Source: Steromphala cineraria | Taxonomy: Eukaryota > Mollusca > Gastropoda > Trochida > Trochidae | DNA: 64,000 nucleotides | Assembly: GCA_916613615.1 (NCBI GenBank) | Contig: OU744733.1 | Coordinates: 35,069,939-35,133,938 of the forward strand | Direction of reading: 5' to 3' | Shown here: positions 36,681 to 48,800 of the stretch, piece after piece | Numbering within the stretch: the stretch's first letter is position 1 | Layout: every line of letters begins with the position of its first letter | The notes under the pieces: generated by a model | The model's input: only the letters and a program-made list of their open reading frames with translations | The model's database searches: none | Told to the model about the DNA's origin: nothing | Made by a program: the position numbers and the translations under genes

Positions 36681-37402
36681 AATAGAGCCATTGGCTCTGT
36701 AGCTCATCAGGCTGTTTTTTTGCTTTAGGGTGTGGCCAATGTGTTTCCCCCCTTAGTAGGGGCTACAGGGTCACAAAATCTACAATATTAATCTTCAATA
36801 GTGAAGGAGTCTGTACACTATGTTTAAGCTTTCTAGGCCTTATGCTTCTGGAGAAGAAGATGAAAATAGGTTTTAAGGGCTTGGCCCCTGTGGCCCTTAT
36901 TAGGGGCCACCGGGCCACCAAAGCTACAATTTTTAATCCTCACTAGTCAAGGAGTCTGTACACAAGGTTTCAGCTTTCTATGCCTTATGGTTCTGGAGAA
37001 GAAGATGAACATAGGTTTTTAGGGTGTGGTCACTGTGGCCCTTAGTAGGGGCCACAGGGCAACCAAAGCTACAATTTATAATCCTCACTAGTCAAGGAGT
37101 CTGTACACAAAGTTTCAGCTTTCTAGGCCTCATTGTTCTGGAGAAGAAGATGAAAATAGGTTTTTAGGGCGTGGCCCCTGTGGCCCTAATTAGGGGCCAC
37201 AGGGCCACTAAAGCTACAATTTTTAATCCTCACTAGTCAAGGAGTATGTACACCAAGTTTAAGCTTTCTAGGCCTTATGGTTTTAGAGAAGAAGTCTAAA
37301 TTCCACAAAGTTTATGGACGGATGGATGGACAGATCGACGGACGGACGCCAGACACCATGTCATGCCATAAGCCCATCGGGCCTTACAGGCCAGATGAGC
37401 TA
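36681..37402 (+). mobile_element. 145-bp-core element inserted at the end of the previous one
   Basis: The head ATAGAGCCATTGGCTCTGTA begins at the very base where the previous tail ends. About four units of the GGCCCCTGTGGCCCTTA subtype follow, then GACG repeats, CCCATCGGG and the tail CAGGCCAGATGAGCTAA. Its core resembles the 16.8-kb element, not its direct neighbour, so the two are separate insertions. Confidence 0.7.
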
Positions 37403-38177
37403 ATTATCTGAGTCATCGAGATGGAATTAAGTGAGACCTTTTGGATGTACCCCTTAATCAAAGGTGATTTTATAACTGCAAAGTGTTTATTGTTATTGTT
37501 CAATAATAGGTATGGTCAGTGGTCACTAGTGGATGTATCACAATAAAACCTCTTAAATTCTAAAGGGGTTACTGAATTTGACCTATAAAGCGCCCTGGGC
37601 GGTTAAAAATCAAGAAATCAAGTCTCCATTTATTTATTTATTTATATGTAAAATTTCATAGGTTTGTTATGTAAGGTAAGCCTTGAGAGGGAGTGCTTAA
37701 TGTTTTTTAAGCTAAAAACACTGTTAGGGGGCGCCAATAGGGAAAGGGCGCTTATTATATTGAATACGGTACATTTAATTTTTTATTCATCCAAGTTAAA
37801 AATCTATAATAAAAACTCATAGTCTTTTACTATACACAAGCTTTATATTTTGGCATTCAAGAATGTGATGAAAAAGTTTTTTGAAACATGGCTCTTAATC
37901 TGTGATGGTGACTTTTTGACAAAGATCTAAACGTTATTGTCAAGCAGAACACATTAAAATTCATTCCAAATTGTCGTCAATGAATCCCAGGCTACTTGCA
38001 GTAAAAAGACTATTTACTATTGACCCGGTTGGGACTTTGTCGATATTGATAGTCGATTGCAAATTCCTTGCGCCCTTACAAAGACTTTCATAACCAACTT
38101 AATATTTGCAATAGGTTTTGCTGTGATGTGATGGGATGTGGGATTCATCGCAGCTTTCAAGAATATTTCAATTATAT
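37403..38177. other. No gene recognised
   Basis: AT-rich; a TATAAAGCGCCCTGGGCGG phrase near 37585 is probably the end of an old dispersed repeat. Confidence 0.35.
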
Positions 38178-38396
38178 TACGGCTGCTAGGTTTATTGTAG
38201 GGAGAAGCCCGCAACACTATCGTGCATTGGGATGAGACCTGTGAGCATCGAACTAGTGAAGCATGGGTGGTACTGCGCTGAAATTCAGCACACCCAAACC
38301 TGACTGTTCTTTACTGCAGACAAAGTTGCCGAGTCCCTGCCGGGATTTGAACGACAGACCTCTTGATCCTAACCATTGTGCTATCCCGCCCCCAGG
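38178..38396 (-). mobile_element. tRNA-derived SINE
   Basis: On the minus strand the head GGGATAGCACAATGGTTAGG (box A-like) and GTTCAAATCCCGGC (box B-like) are followed by the same body as the 11483 copy. The three copies differ by many substitutions, so the family is not young. Confidence 0.65.
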
Positions 38397-41300
38397 TTTT
38401 GTAGGGATCCTGTGATTGATGAAACATATTTTGCATCGGATCAACTGGAGGGCTTCACTTTAAAGCATTTACAAAAAAATTATTTTAAAAAAGCTTGAAA
38501 TACATGTACAAGTCTTTATGAATAAATTCTAATCCAGGAAAACTACACTTTCAAAATTTTCAATAGTAACCTAACAATCCTTGCATTAATTAATTCAATT
38601 GTGTTTCCTGTTCCGGGGAATCCCGTTCAATAAATCATTATTGCAAAACTGGCAATACATCCATAGCTTGAGGTATCACTGCCCAAACAAATATGAATAC
38701 ATCACGTTAAATACAAAGTGGCAATGTTGCATCTACCAGAAGAAGCTAGAACTATCCTTGTTGAGGAACACAAATATGGATTTCCATTTTCAGTACAGGA
38801 ACCCTGAGAGTAATATTTGTCCCCAAAGACATATTTAAGGCGCCAATGTTTCATATCAAAACACTTCTGTTTAATCTCATACAGACTGTAACAAATTCCA
38901 AAAATCATTTCTATCTAAAGTCAAGAAATACATAATATTTATCATTTTCACTGGAGGGGATTGAAAGCCTTTCTGAGAATAACATCATCGTTTGATAGAA
39001 TATGTTGAAATATAAATTGAGTGTTAATTGAAATGATATGAAATTCAAAAATATAAGAATATAAATTGCTTTTTTAGGTTCTTTACTTTAAGATTTATTT
39101 TAAAATGGTTTGAAATTTCCCTAAAATAGCTATAAATTTTGATAAATTAGACAAGCACTCAGAATACATCTCATACTAAAAGGTTTAATGTAGAAATAGG
39201 TAAAATTCCATTAGTTTGAAGTGCTATTGGAACCATATATTGATCGTCCTTTAAAAGCCTAAATAAATCTAAATAAATGTTTATTTGGACTGAACGAGAT
39301 CCATTCTCCTCTTCATAAGCACTTGAGATTAAGGAAGGCTAACGTTCCTTCTCTTCATATTGCAATATATTATTGCAGGACAGCGAATTTCGGCATGTAT
39401 TGCAATTTATTAGTACTTATCAAATTCAATATTTGGCATTCTCTCTTGACTATATATGGGATAAGATCAGCTGTCTTCTTTGAGAGATTATATATACATG
39501 TATATTATCACACTGTATTTACAACTTTCTTTAGAATCCCGTTTTTGGGTTCTGATCAGATGGAAATTATAAATTACAAAAGGTCTGATAATTATGTTTG
39601 TTATATTTTCAGAAGTGTGAACCGATACTAATCATGTTCTTTTTGTATCGCACTATGTACCAATAATGTTGATAATAATAAGTGACATGATTGGACAAAT
39701 TGCAGTATTGTTACAGAAGAAATTGGTATGCTAACATATCTAACAATTCAAATTTTCAAAAGAAATAAAAAAAAGATTCTATGAATTGTTAACAAGTTAT
39801 TGACAAGCAAATTAAGTTTAAATAATGCAAAACTGTGTATATGCAAGTGAATTTTGTACATACAGTAAATATTAATCCATAATGAGTGTCAAAGATTAAC
39901 TTTGAGCCCTGATAAAGTGCACAATGATAATAAGATAAGATAAGATAACACTTTATTACCCAGAAGGGAATTCTTCTTGAATCAAATAGAGCTCATGGCA
40001 TGAAATACATATGGACATTTATATAACTGTTGAACTGTAGCACAGGTTACAAGTCAACTCCTTGAGACCTGGTAGAGCATCTCTTCTGCAATACTTACCA
40101 TGATTTCTCTATTAATTCAACCCTCAAATTTTCAAAGGGTTTTCAGAAAATGTCTATGGTTGAACTATTTTGTGCTTCAATCACTCATTTGGCACTATGG
40201 TTGAAATGCTAGATAAATATCTGGAACATGTGTAATTTTAATGAATCAGATTAGTCTTAAAAGATGACCACATTATAATTGCAATGTTGTCATTAATATG
40301 AAGATATTTTAGGGACATAGGGACAAAAACTTTTGGTGCTCGGTTGAAATTTTAGAAATGATTTGAATTTATAACCTGAGTAAAATTTGTTGTTAAATTG
40401 TAGGAGATGTCTATTTAATAGTGAAATTACAGTATTATATTTTTAACTTTTATAAAAAAAAATTGCAATATCATCAAATATGTTTGTTTAATATCTTGTA
40501 CCTATTCTATTCCTAAATTTCCTATTGATACTTGAATTATATTTTACCACGCATTGAAAACTATCCTACATTAATGACACCCACTTTAAACCTCTTTCAT
40601 ATGTTAGATAATATATTTTTGAGTAAAATTTCATGAAAATGCTTTGCCCTATAAATCGAGTGTTTATCATTTCCCCCAACTCCATGTGATTGAATTATTA
40701 AACTGTGAGTGTGGCAATTAAGACAAATTGTAATAGCAATGCCCTCTGCAAGACAAACATGCTTTCTTCAGCAAGCGTGTTAAGTTTTTAACACTGCAGT
40801 GAAAAGAAGGCAATAATGTTTAATTTGGTTTTCAAATCAGTCCGTGCAAATGTTTGTGCTCTTGGCTGTGAGGGGGACAAAGAAATCTAATTAAAGCTTT
40901 GAGGAAGTTGTGACATTTAAATATCAACCATCTGATTGAACAGGTCAGATTGACACTCTGTGTTTGACAAAGAAAATTTTTTTTTTTTTAATTCTATTTT
41001 CAAACATAAATGGTTGCAAAAGGACATTATTCTTTTCACAAATGTGAACAAATTTGGTAATTCAACTGACATGTTGGTTATAATTTGATGAATGAGGTTG
41101 ACTAGACAGCATTTTATTGGTGGAAAAAGACCATGTTAATTACTAACTATCTTTATAATCCCTTTATTCTTGTTAGGCTGTCTTCTTCAGTCTAAAGTTT
41201 GGAGAGACTCGATCTGTAGTTTGATAGGTCTATTTATACAGAAGAGATAACCATTTTTTTTTTATAAATATTATCAAATAAATTTATTTAAATTAATAAG

Positions 41301-42360
41301 CGTCGCTTTTTATTTTAATATTATCAATTAAATATTTTTAAATTAAAAAGCGGCCATTTTTTTATAAAAAAAATACCTTATGAGGAAAGAATGTGCGTTG
41401 GAAAAATCGGGGGTTACGGGCGGAATTTCTTACCATATAGTGAATGATATATAATACAGACTCAGATCTATGCCATTCGATCATCATCTCAGTCAAATTA
41501 TCGATGTTGATAATTCGTTTATTTTGTTGATCTTATTATCTTCAATGCAACCATGTTTCTAAAATAAAGATAATCAATACATTAAGAATTTGGTTTTTGT
41601 TTCATACCTTGACTGTATGAAATCATTTTCTGTCGTCTGTCACGTTTTGAAATCAGCTTGCAGGTGCGCGTTGTTCCAGTTTCCGGTTCAATTTCACATA
41701 AAGCTACAAGAGTTACTTCCCTTTTCTCGAAGTTTTGTTGAAACTTTTACGTACGCTTTAAAATACGTTTTGAGTATTTGTGTTATTTCTAAGCAGCATG
41801 TAGTGTCAAAAAATTGTCTTTTTACACAGTGGATCTCGTTTTTCATATCTAACTTGTTAATTACTTTTTGTGCCAAATTTTCCTTATCCTTGAACAAAGT
41901 ATCTCAATATATCTTTGCCATACATTATTACCATCATTTCAACTATTTCTTAAAATATTCTATGATATTCCTTTGCTTTCATTTGCAAAGTATATCTTTC
42001 CTTGACAAATAAGAGTAAAACAATAATGTAAAAAAGGTCTGTTTTATTTTCTGAAACTCTATATAAACACTAAAATACCAATCGCAAGATTTTTGTAGAA
42101 AAGTGTATCACAGATAATATGATATCTCTGCTTAACAGTACAACAATTTTAAAAGAATAATTCAAAAGTAACGATAAAATCTTACATTTGTTGAAGTCAT
42201 CTAACAAGATAAAGAAAGATATTACCAATAATGATAGTGACAGATCATGTTTAGGGTTTAAGAGTGCTTTTGAATTTCAATGAGGTAAGATCATTCTTTT
42301 ATATAAATAACTTTTACAATAATGTTTGTCATAAATTTGGTCAATCTCTTTCCAAAAAAT
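38397..42360. other. 4 kb with no recognised gene
   Basis: AT-rich throughout. The largest frames (102 codons at 39323 plus, 140 codons at 41590 plus, with a 67-codon frame opposite) have hydrophobic low-complexity composition and no motif. TTACTTCCCTT-type phrases near 41715 hint at transposon remnants. No splice-bounded exon could be supported. Confidence 0.4.
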
Positions 42361-43576
42361 AGAGCCATTGGCTCTGTAGCTCATCAGGCATCATATCAAG
42401 TTTGCTTTATACAGGCCAGATGAGCTAAAAATGAAACTGATATTACCTATTGCAAGAAAACCTATTAAAAAATTACAAAACAAATGTAACGATTTCGGAA
42501 TTAATTTCCTTGCCCAAATGATTTATTATTATTCAACACTTTCTAGATCGCCAATATCAGACAGTGAAAGAACTCCACACCTAAAAATCCAAGGAGAAAT
42601 AAATTTGCCATAGACTGTCATCTAATGGAGAAAAATAGGTTTTTTAGATTGGGGTCATGGGGTCACGAAACCTACAGTTTAGAATCCCAATTGGCCAAGG
42701 AGTCTGCACATATCATTTCAGCTCTATAGACCTTTTGGAGCTAAAGATGATGATGAAAATAAGTTTTTAAGTTTGTGACCCCTGTGACCCTATTTTGGGT
42801 CATGGGGTCACGAAATCTACAATTTAGAATCCCCATTGGCCAAGGAGTCTGCACATATCATTTCAGCTCTATAGACCTTTTGGAACTTGAGAAGAAGATG
42901 AAAATAGTTTTTTAAGGTTGTGACCCCTGTGACCCTATTTGGGGTCACAGGGTCACCAAAGTTTCAAATTAGAATCCCCATTGTCCAAGGAGTCTGCACA
43001 TATCAATATTAACTCTCTACTCCTTTTGGAACTGGAGAAGAAGATGAGAATTGGTTTTTAAGGTTGTGACCCCTGTGACTCTATTTGGGGTCATGACCGT
43101 CATGGGGTCACGAAATCTACAATTAAGAATCCCTTTTGGCCAAGAAGTCTGCACATATCATTTTTAACTCTCTAGTCCTTTTAGAACTGGAGAAGAAGAT
43201 GAAAATAGGTTTTTTAGGTTGTGACCCCTGTGACCCTATTTGGGGTCATGGGGTCACCAAAGTTACAAAATAGAATCCCCATTGGCCAAGGAGTCTGCAC
43301 ATATCATTTTTAACTCTCTAGTCCTTCTGGAACTGGAGAAGAAGATGACCCTATTTGGGGTCACAGGGTCACCAAAGTTACAAATTAGAATCTCAATATG
43401 CTAAGGTACCTGTACACAAAATATCAGCTCTCTAATATGTATGGTTCATGAGGAGAAGTCGAAAGTGTCAAAAGTTTACGGACGGACGACGGACGACGGA
43501 CGGACGACGGACGGACGCCGGACGACGGGCCATGCCATAAGCCCATCTGGACTTTCAGTCCTGATGAGCTAAAAAT
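42361..43576 (+). mobile_element. 145-bp-core composite, paralogue of 34880-36680
   Basis: 42361-42431 is the same 73-bp miniature copy, followed by the same linking sequence (GAAACTGATRTTACCTATTG, TTTCTAGATCGCCAATATC), then an array of about five units, GACG repeats and the tail CCTGATGAGCTAAAA. It has about half as many units as its paralogue. Confidence 0.7.
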
Positions 43577-44094
43577 TCAAAAGGTTGAGGTTACATATAA
43601 AGAAAACAAATTCTATAACTGAACTAGACTATAATTCAACAAGCTTACTGCCATAATCAAATGAATGTACATCTAGAATGATAAAATGAAATAACATCAA
43701 AACATCAATTCTTAAACACAAATTGAGTACAAATTCAAATATTTGAAAATAAAGATTGAAAAAATTTAACACTCTAGTATCAACAGCTGGCAAATATCTT
43801 TTTTTAATAAGGTTTTGAAAATGAGTTGGCCCTATCAGAAAAAGAAAATAGTTCCGATTTGTTAAACAGCAAAGTTATTGACAAAGCAAATCTGATAATT
43901 ATTGAGTTTTCATAAAACTGAAAACTTCAACACAGAACAAAAAACTATGGGATAAGATTACTTTGAGGGCATTGACGAAATCTTAATATTTCTGAACACT
44001 TTCTTAAAATAATCTGGATATGTGGATTCTTGATTTAATAAATATAAAAACAATTTATTAATATTCCTTGATTTCAGGTTACAATTACCATACA
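43577..44094. other. No gene recognised
   Basis: AT-rich; nothing supported. Confidence 0.35.
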
Positions 44095-44425
44095 TAAAGG
44101 GGCAGTAGCCAATTTTTTGAAAATCTTATATTTTAAAAATTTCACTGATAATTATTGCTTTTATTATATAGATAGTGTCAAAAATTATTCAAACCAATCA
44201 TCCTTAGTAAGAGAACAAATTATAAAGATTAAGATACAATTTGTGTGAACACCTTTAATTCATTTTGTGTAAGAAAAAGAAATCGCATGGCTGAACTGTA
44301 CATTATATTTTTGATTTATTACTGCTTCATTTAGTTTGAATACATTATCTTTCATTTGGAACCATTTGTTTCAATTTTCCTAACATCACCTTATATCCCC
44401 CTAAAACATGCTACTGCCCCTTTAA
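44095..44425. mobile_element. TTAA-type MITE, copy 3
   Basis: AAAGGGGCAGTAGC at the left and ATGCTACTGCCCCTTTAA at the right. The interior is inverted relative to copies 2 and 4. TTAA is intact only at the right. Confidence 0.65.
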
Positions 44426-45514
44426 ACTTACCAGTGTCAAAGGATAATTGACACAATAATATGGTTTTATAGAGATTTCAACTTTAAAAGTACAGAGACT
44501 TAATATTCATGCATTTTGAATAAATGTCACATTGCATAAAATCAATGCAAATTAAAAACTGTCAAATACTTCCATGAAAAACAAATACAAATATTTTGTA
44601 CAAACATACAAGTGAATAAGGATGGATAAGAATGCTGTCTTAGAATGGACCAATGCATAAGAATTCAAGGCACACAAAGTGATTCATTGATTACACATAT
44701 ACCCCTTACAAAAATTTAAGCAACACAAACAATTTTCAGGAAAATATCAATACCATATACGTAGCCACATAGAAGTAATGTAGGCAGAGAAATTTTTAAG
44801 ATAAAAATTTTTGTTTCTGACAATTGATCACATTGGATGGACACATCCATATGCAAATCTATGCAAAAATATGCAAAATGAACAAAATGCCAAAATGTGA
44901 TACAAATATCACGTGTTGCTTAATTTTTTGTGAGGAGTATACACAGTGTATCAAAGACACAGGACGTATTGTCCAATGTGCAAAGTTGACAAATGGCGTC
45001 ATTTAAGAACTACTTTCTGTTGTTAAAAGATATCACCTTAATGCTAACCAATTCAGTAGAGTGACAACATGAAGCAAATGTCCCTCTTGGTAAAATATGG
45101 TCATGGTAAAATACTAATCATTAACATGTAGATGAAATTGTATTGATTCTGTTTTGGAGTTTATATAACTAGCATTCAAGTGGAAGGCAAAGGTAATCAC
45201 AATGACACACATATTATTGGTTTAATTTGGTTATTGATCGATACTGAGATCAGTAACACATTGAGGTATAAATTTGACCTGATTTTAATGAGATTAGCAT
45301 TATCAAAGATTACCAAGAGAATAACAGGGTTATTTCAGCCTGAACAGCCTGTAGTTAAGACAATGGAAAACCGTACAGTGATACAATATACAGTGGCTCA
45401 AAAATATGTTCCACATGATCATTTACATCTATATTCTATTTCAATTCCTCCATTAAGAATGAGACAATTCTCTGATGGTCTGTAAATAGAGATCAACTGC
45501 TGATTGATATCCCT
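44426..45514. other. Downstream flank of SUMO-A; no other gene recognised
   Basis: This lies 3' of SUMO-A and probably holds its polyadenylation region, though I cannot place the site. A 101-codon plus frame (45180-45485) has balanced composition but matches no family known to me. Confidence 0.35.
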
Positions 45515-45775
45515 GTTTCCATAGCAACAACTCAACAGCAGTTACTTTGGAGACCCATGTTTCCATGGAAACAACTGGAGGCACCCTATAGAACCATTAT
45601 TCCACGGCAACACCTCAACATCCCTCATAGAGAACCCTGTTTCCATGGCAACAACTCAACAACCACCACAGAGAGCCTTGTTTCTATGGCAACAATTCAA
45701 CAACCACCATAGATATCCTTGTTTCCATGGCAACAACTTAATGACCCCCATAGAGAGCCTTGTTTCCATGGCAAC
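45515..45775. promoter_or_regulatory. Array of seven RFX/X-box-like palindromes in the SUMO-A 3'UTR
   Basis: The 14-mers lie at 45515, 45559, 45598, 45639, 45680, 45721 and 45762. They read GTTTCCATAGCAAC, GTTTCCATGGAAAC, TATTCCACGGCAAC, then GTTTCCATGGCAAC or GTTTCTATGGCAAC. Spacing is 44, 39, then 41 bp. The form GTTNCCATGGNAAC is the known RFX-family X-box. The last copy ends 4 bases from the SUMO-A stop codon, and SUMO-B has one copy at the same distance from its stop. The array may bind RFX factors, or its repeats may act in the RNA; both are inference. Confidence 0.6.
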
Positions 45776-45778
45776 AAC

Positions 45779-45838
45779 TCAACAACCCCCTGTTTGTTCT
45801 TGATACACTTCAATGGAGTCCTCTTCTTCCATCTCCAA
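45779..45838 (-). CDS. SUMO-A exon 5
   Basis: The acceptor TTTTTAG precedes L-E-M-E-E-E-D-S-I-E-V-Y-Q-E-Q-T-G-G-C and TGA. It holds the diglycine and the one-residue tail. Confidence 0.92.
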   Translation of the reverse strand: MEMEEEDSIEVYQEQTGGC

Positions 45839-48800
45839 CTAAAAACAAATATTTCAAATCAAAACTACCATAGGTATAATCCATTTGGACATCAGAGCAC
45901 ATGTAGAACTTTTCATAGGGCAAATACAGTTTCTTAAAAAATTTTGTACTTAGCTATTCATTTATAGAGCAAAAGGATTAGTATCTTTTCAGTTCACTAG
46001 ATACTGAAACTGTTCCACAGAAGTTTCATTGAAAGTGTAGGTTTGGTATTGGGCCTATTGGCCACTTATTTATAAATGGGATGTTAAAACTATTTGACTT
46101 GTTACAAATTGTCACGCCTTCCTCTTACCTGTTTTGGTGTTTCAAAATCATTTATTCTCCGGCCATCAAATAGGAATCTCAAAGATGATAACTGCAGGCC
46201 CTGGAAACCAGATCAAACTTGTAAATGTTTTCAATTTGTTCTCCTTAAACATGAAATAGACAGCCTGTGCAGGAAATTATATTTAATTTTAAATTCTGAA
46301 AGCATAACACTTCAATATTAAGCAATGACCTTTATTTCCAATTATCCTAAAGAAAGCATATTTTGAGTTAGGTTCTGAGTTACCTAAAGCAGTTAAAGGA
46401 GTTACCCATATAGCTAAAATATATACTTCCGCATTGATATGGATGTATTTGACAGGATTCTTTAATAGCAACTCAGTGATTTCCAGCACATAAAAAAATG
46501 GCATAATTAATGAAATAAACATTTTAAATCGCAATATTCATCTTCAAGTGGCAATTATAGGATAAATTAATTTTTCAATGAAAATCTTATAACAGTCACA
46601 TATATTTATGGAAGACATTTTCTCACATTCAGTTCACATGAATACCAGTTGCATAACATGTCAAACATAATCAACCTGTGACTTCTTTGAGAGGCAATTA
46701 GAAGTTGTAGGATGAATGAGGAAGAATTCTATGGATTATTAAACTTCTATACTGACACCGTTTTCAAGTTTGATGTACATAGTGATCGATTTTTACAGTA
46801 AAGCTTTGTTTACTATAAAAATCACTCATTCTGTACATTAAAACTTATCAATGTTTCACTACATCCAACTACTCAATTGTATAAATTTGTAATCAATTTA
46901 TATATACCAGTATATATAATTCCCCATCATCATGTCCAGTATCATTTGCTTGAAAACGGTGTTAGTATCTACACCGAAACGTGGCACACTTGTAATAAAG
47001 AAGTTGAACAAGATGTGTTTGTGAAACACGAATGCCCCCGGATGCATCCTGCTCGCTGTGTCAAGGTCAAGGTCACAAGGTCAAATGTCATGGTGTCATC
47101 TGAAAGGTCTCATCACAAGGGATCCATATGTCAAGTATCAAAGACCTAGCTCTGACCAATCAAAAGTTATGACCAAGGTTAAAGTTTTTGTGGACAAACG
47201 GACAGACGGACAGATGAAAAACAATATACCCCCGGAATCTCCGATTCGGGGGCATAAAAATCCATAGAATTCTTCCTCATTCAATTCTAAACCTGTGACT
47301 GGCATTTTGACTGCAAGTTTCAAAATTATGTTAAACAACCTCAGCAGTCTTACCATTCTTTCACTGTAGGACTTCTTTAGTTTTGACATAGGTGTTGTCA
47401 TCTTAACCCGGAAATGTATTTCTGTACTATCCTGAAACAAAAGCAACAATAAAATTAATCATAGAACATAGATTCTAATGTTGCGAGCAAGTGTTCAGTG
47501 GCGATATGTCAGAGCAAATATATACATACAATGTCTTTACAATAAATATATCCCATATCAAACCATTGTACATCAACCCTGTTAACTCACAGGGGGTACT
47601 CGACTGTACAGGTAAAGCGGAAGTTGCACCTCTGCAACGTCCAATTCCTCACTGTACAGTGAAAACAAAACAACCCCGACTCCACGTTCACGGTTAGTTC
47701 TAGTAATATTCACCTTCTGAGAGTTGAAACGTGTAAAATATGAAACGTTTAAGTATTTCTCTACATATTTCTAAAGGCATAATTACGATAATGTTTCAAT
47801 TCTTGTCATACTTGCCCATTTCAAGTGACTGCACGTTCGAAGCTAATGTAGCGATCGCGAAATTGACTGTTTGACTCATGTTTCGGACTATGTAGAGGTC
47901 ATTTGATGATTGTTGTAACTTATAGAGTAAAAAAATGCGTATTCAAAGGCCCATGTGGTGTATCAATGCTTATTTCATTACATTTAAAGAGAAACAAGAC
48001 AAAATATAGACTGTACGCCCTGATGGACGTTGCACCGGCACTGTACGGGGAGTTACATATAATAACAGTTATACTGTACGGGGAGTTGGTACGTTATGAT
48101 ACATGTCCCCAATACATTAAGGTGGATTTATTTTACTTTTATCTTCTCCTCAGTAACGGTAGTACATACAGACGCATGCTATAGCTCATTTTAAAGCTGA
48201 GAGATTGCTTCACATAAATAGGTCATATCAAGTATCAATTTGTAGCGGTTTTTAAACTACAGCAGTTTCAAAAATGATCTTTTGAAATAAAGGATTTTCA
48301 TGCGTCACGTTCAAAGGGACACTACTAGGTAATGACATCTGTTTGATGCATTCTGTTCTACAATGATAGTTCAACAAGTTCACTACATGTCATTATTATA
48401 TAAAAGTTAATATTAAAGGAAATATGTTGACATAAAGAGATTTTTTATATTTTTCGGCGATTTTAACATTTTTCGAGGGTTATTTTACTTTGAGAATTTT
48501 AGTTTGAAATGTTTACAGATAGAATTTTATCGTTGATGTTTTGTGAAGCAGATGTAATGAGTAGACAGAAAAAAATATCAACAAGTCAGGATAATTTGTT
48601 TTCTGTCCATGACCGCTCCTTGAATATTGCGATTTTTGGAAAATCCTCTTTTTGGCACATTTCCAAATTCCACAGTTTCTTTATTAAGTAAGATATCTTT
48701 AAATTGATTGCATTTTTACATGCGCTATTCCATGCACAACCTTTGCTATGTTGCACTTTATCATGAAAATGTTGATAATTAAGGAGCTAGAGGGACCAAC

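Noticed and set aside
41590..42012. 140-codon plus frame, the longest non-transposon frame in the window
   Set aside because: Hydrophobic, AT-driven composition with an overlapping frame on the other strand and no motif; consistent with chance in AT-rich DNA.
45180..45485. 101-codon plus-strand frame downstream of SUMO-A
   Set aside because: Composition looks ordinary but there is no recognised motif, no splice context and it is antisense to the probable SUMO-A 3' region. Left as unassigned.
10940..47267. Recurring frame beginning M-S-R-S-R-S (10940, 30931, 47058)
   Set aside because: It lies entirely in the 260-bp GACG element and ends in the microsatellite and hairpin; it is a repeat by-product.
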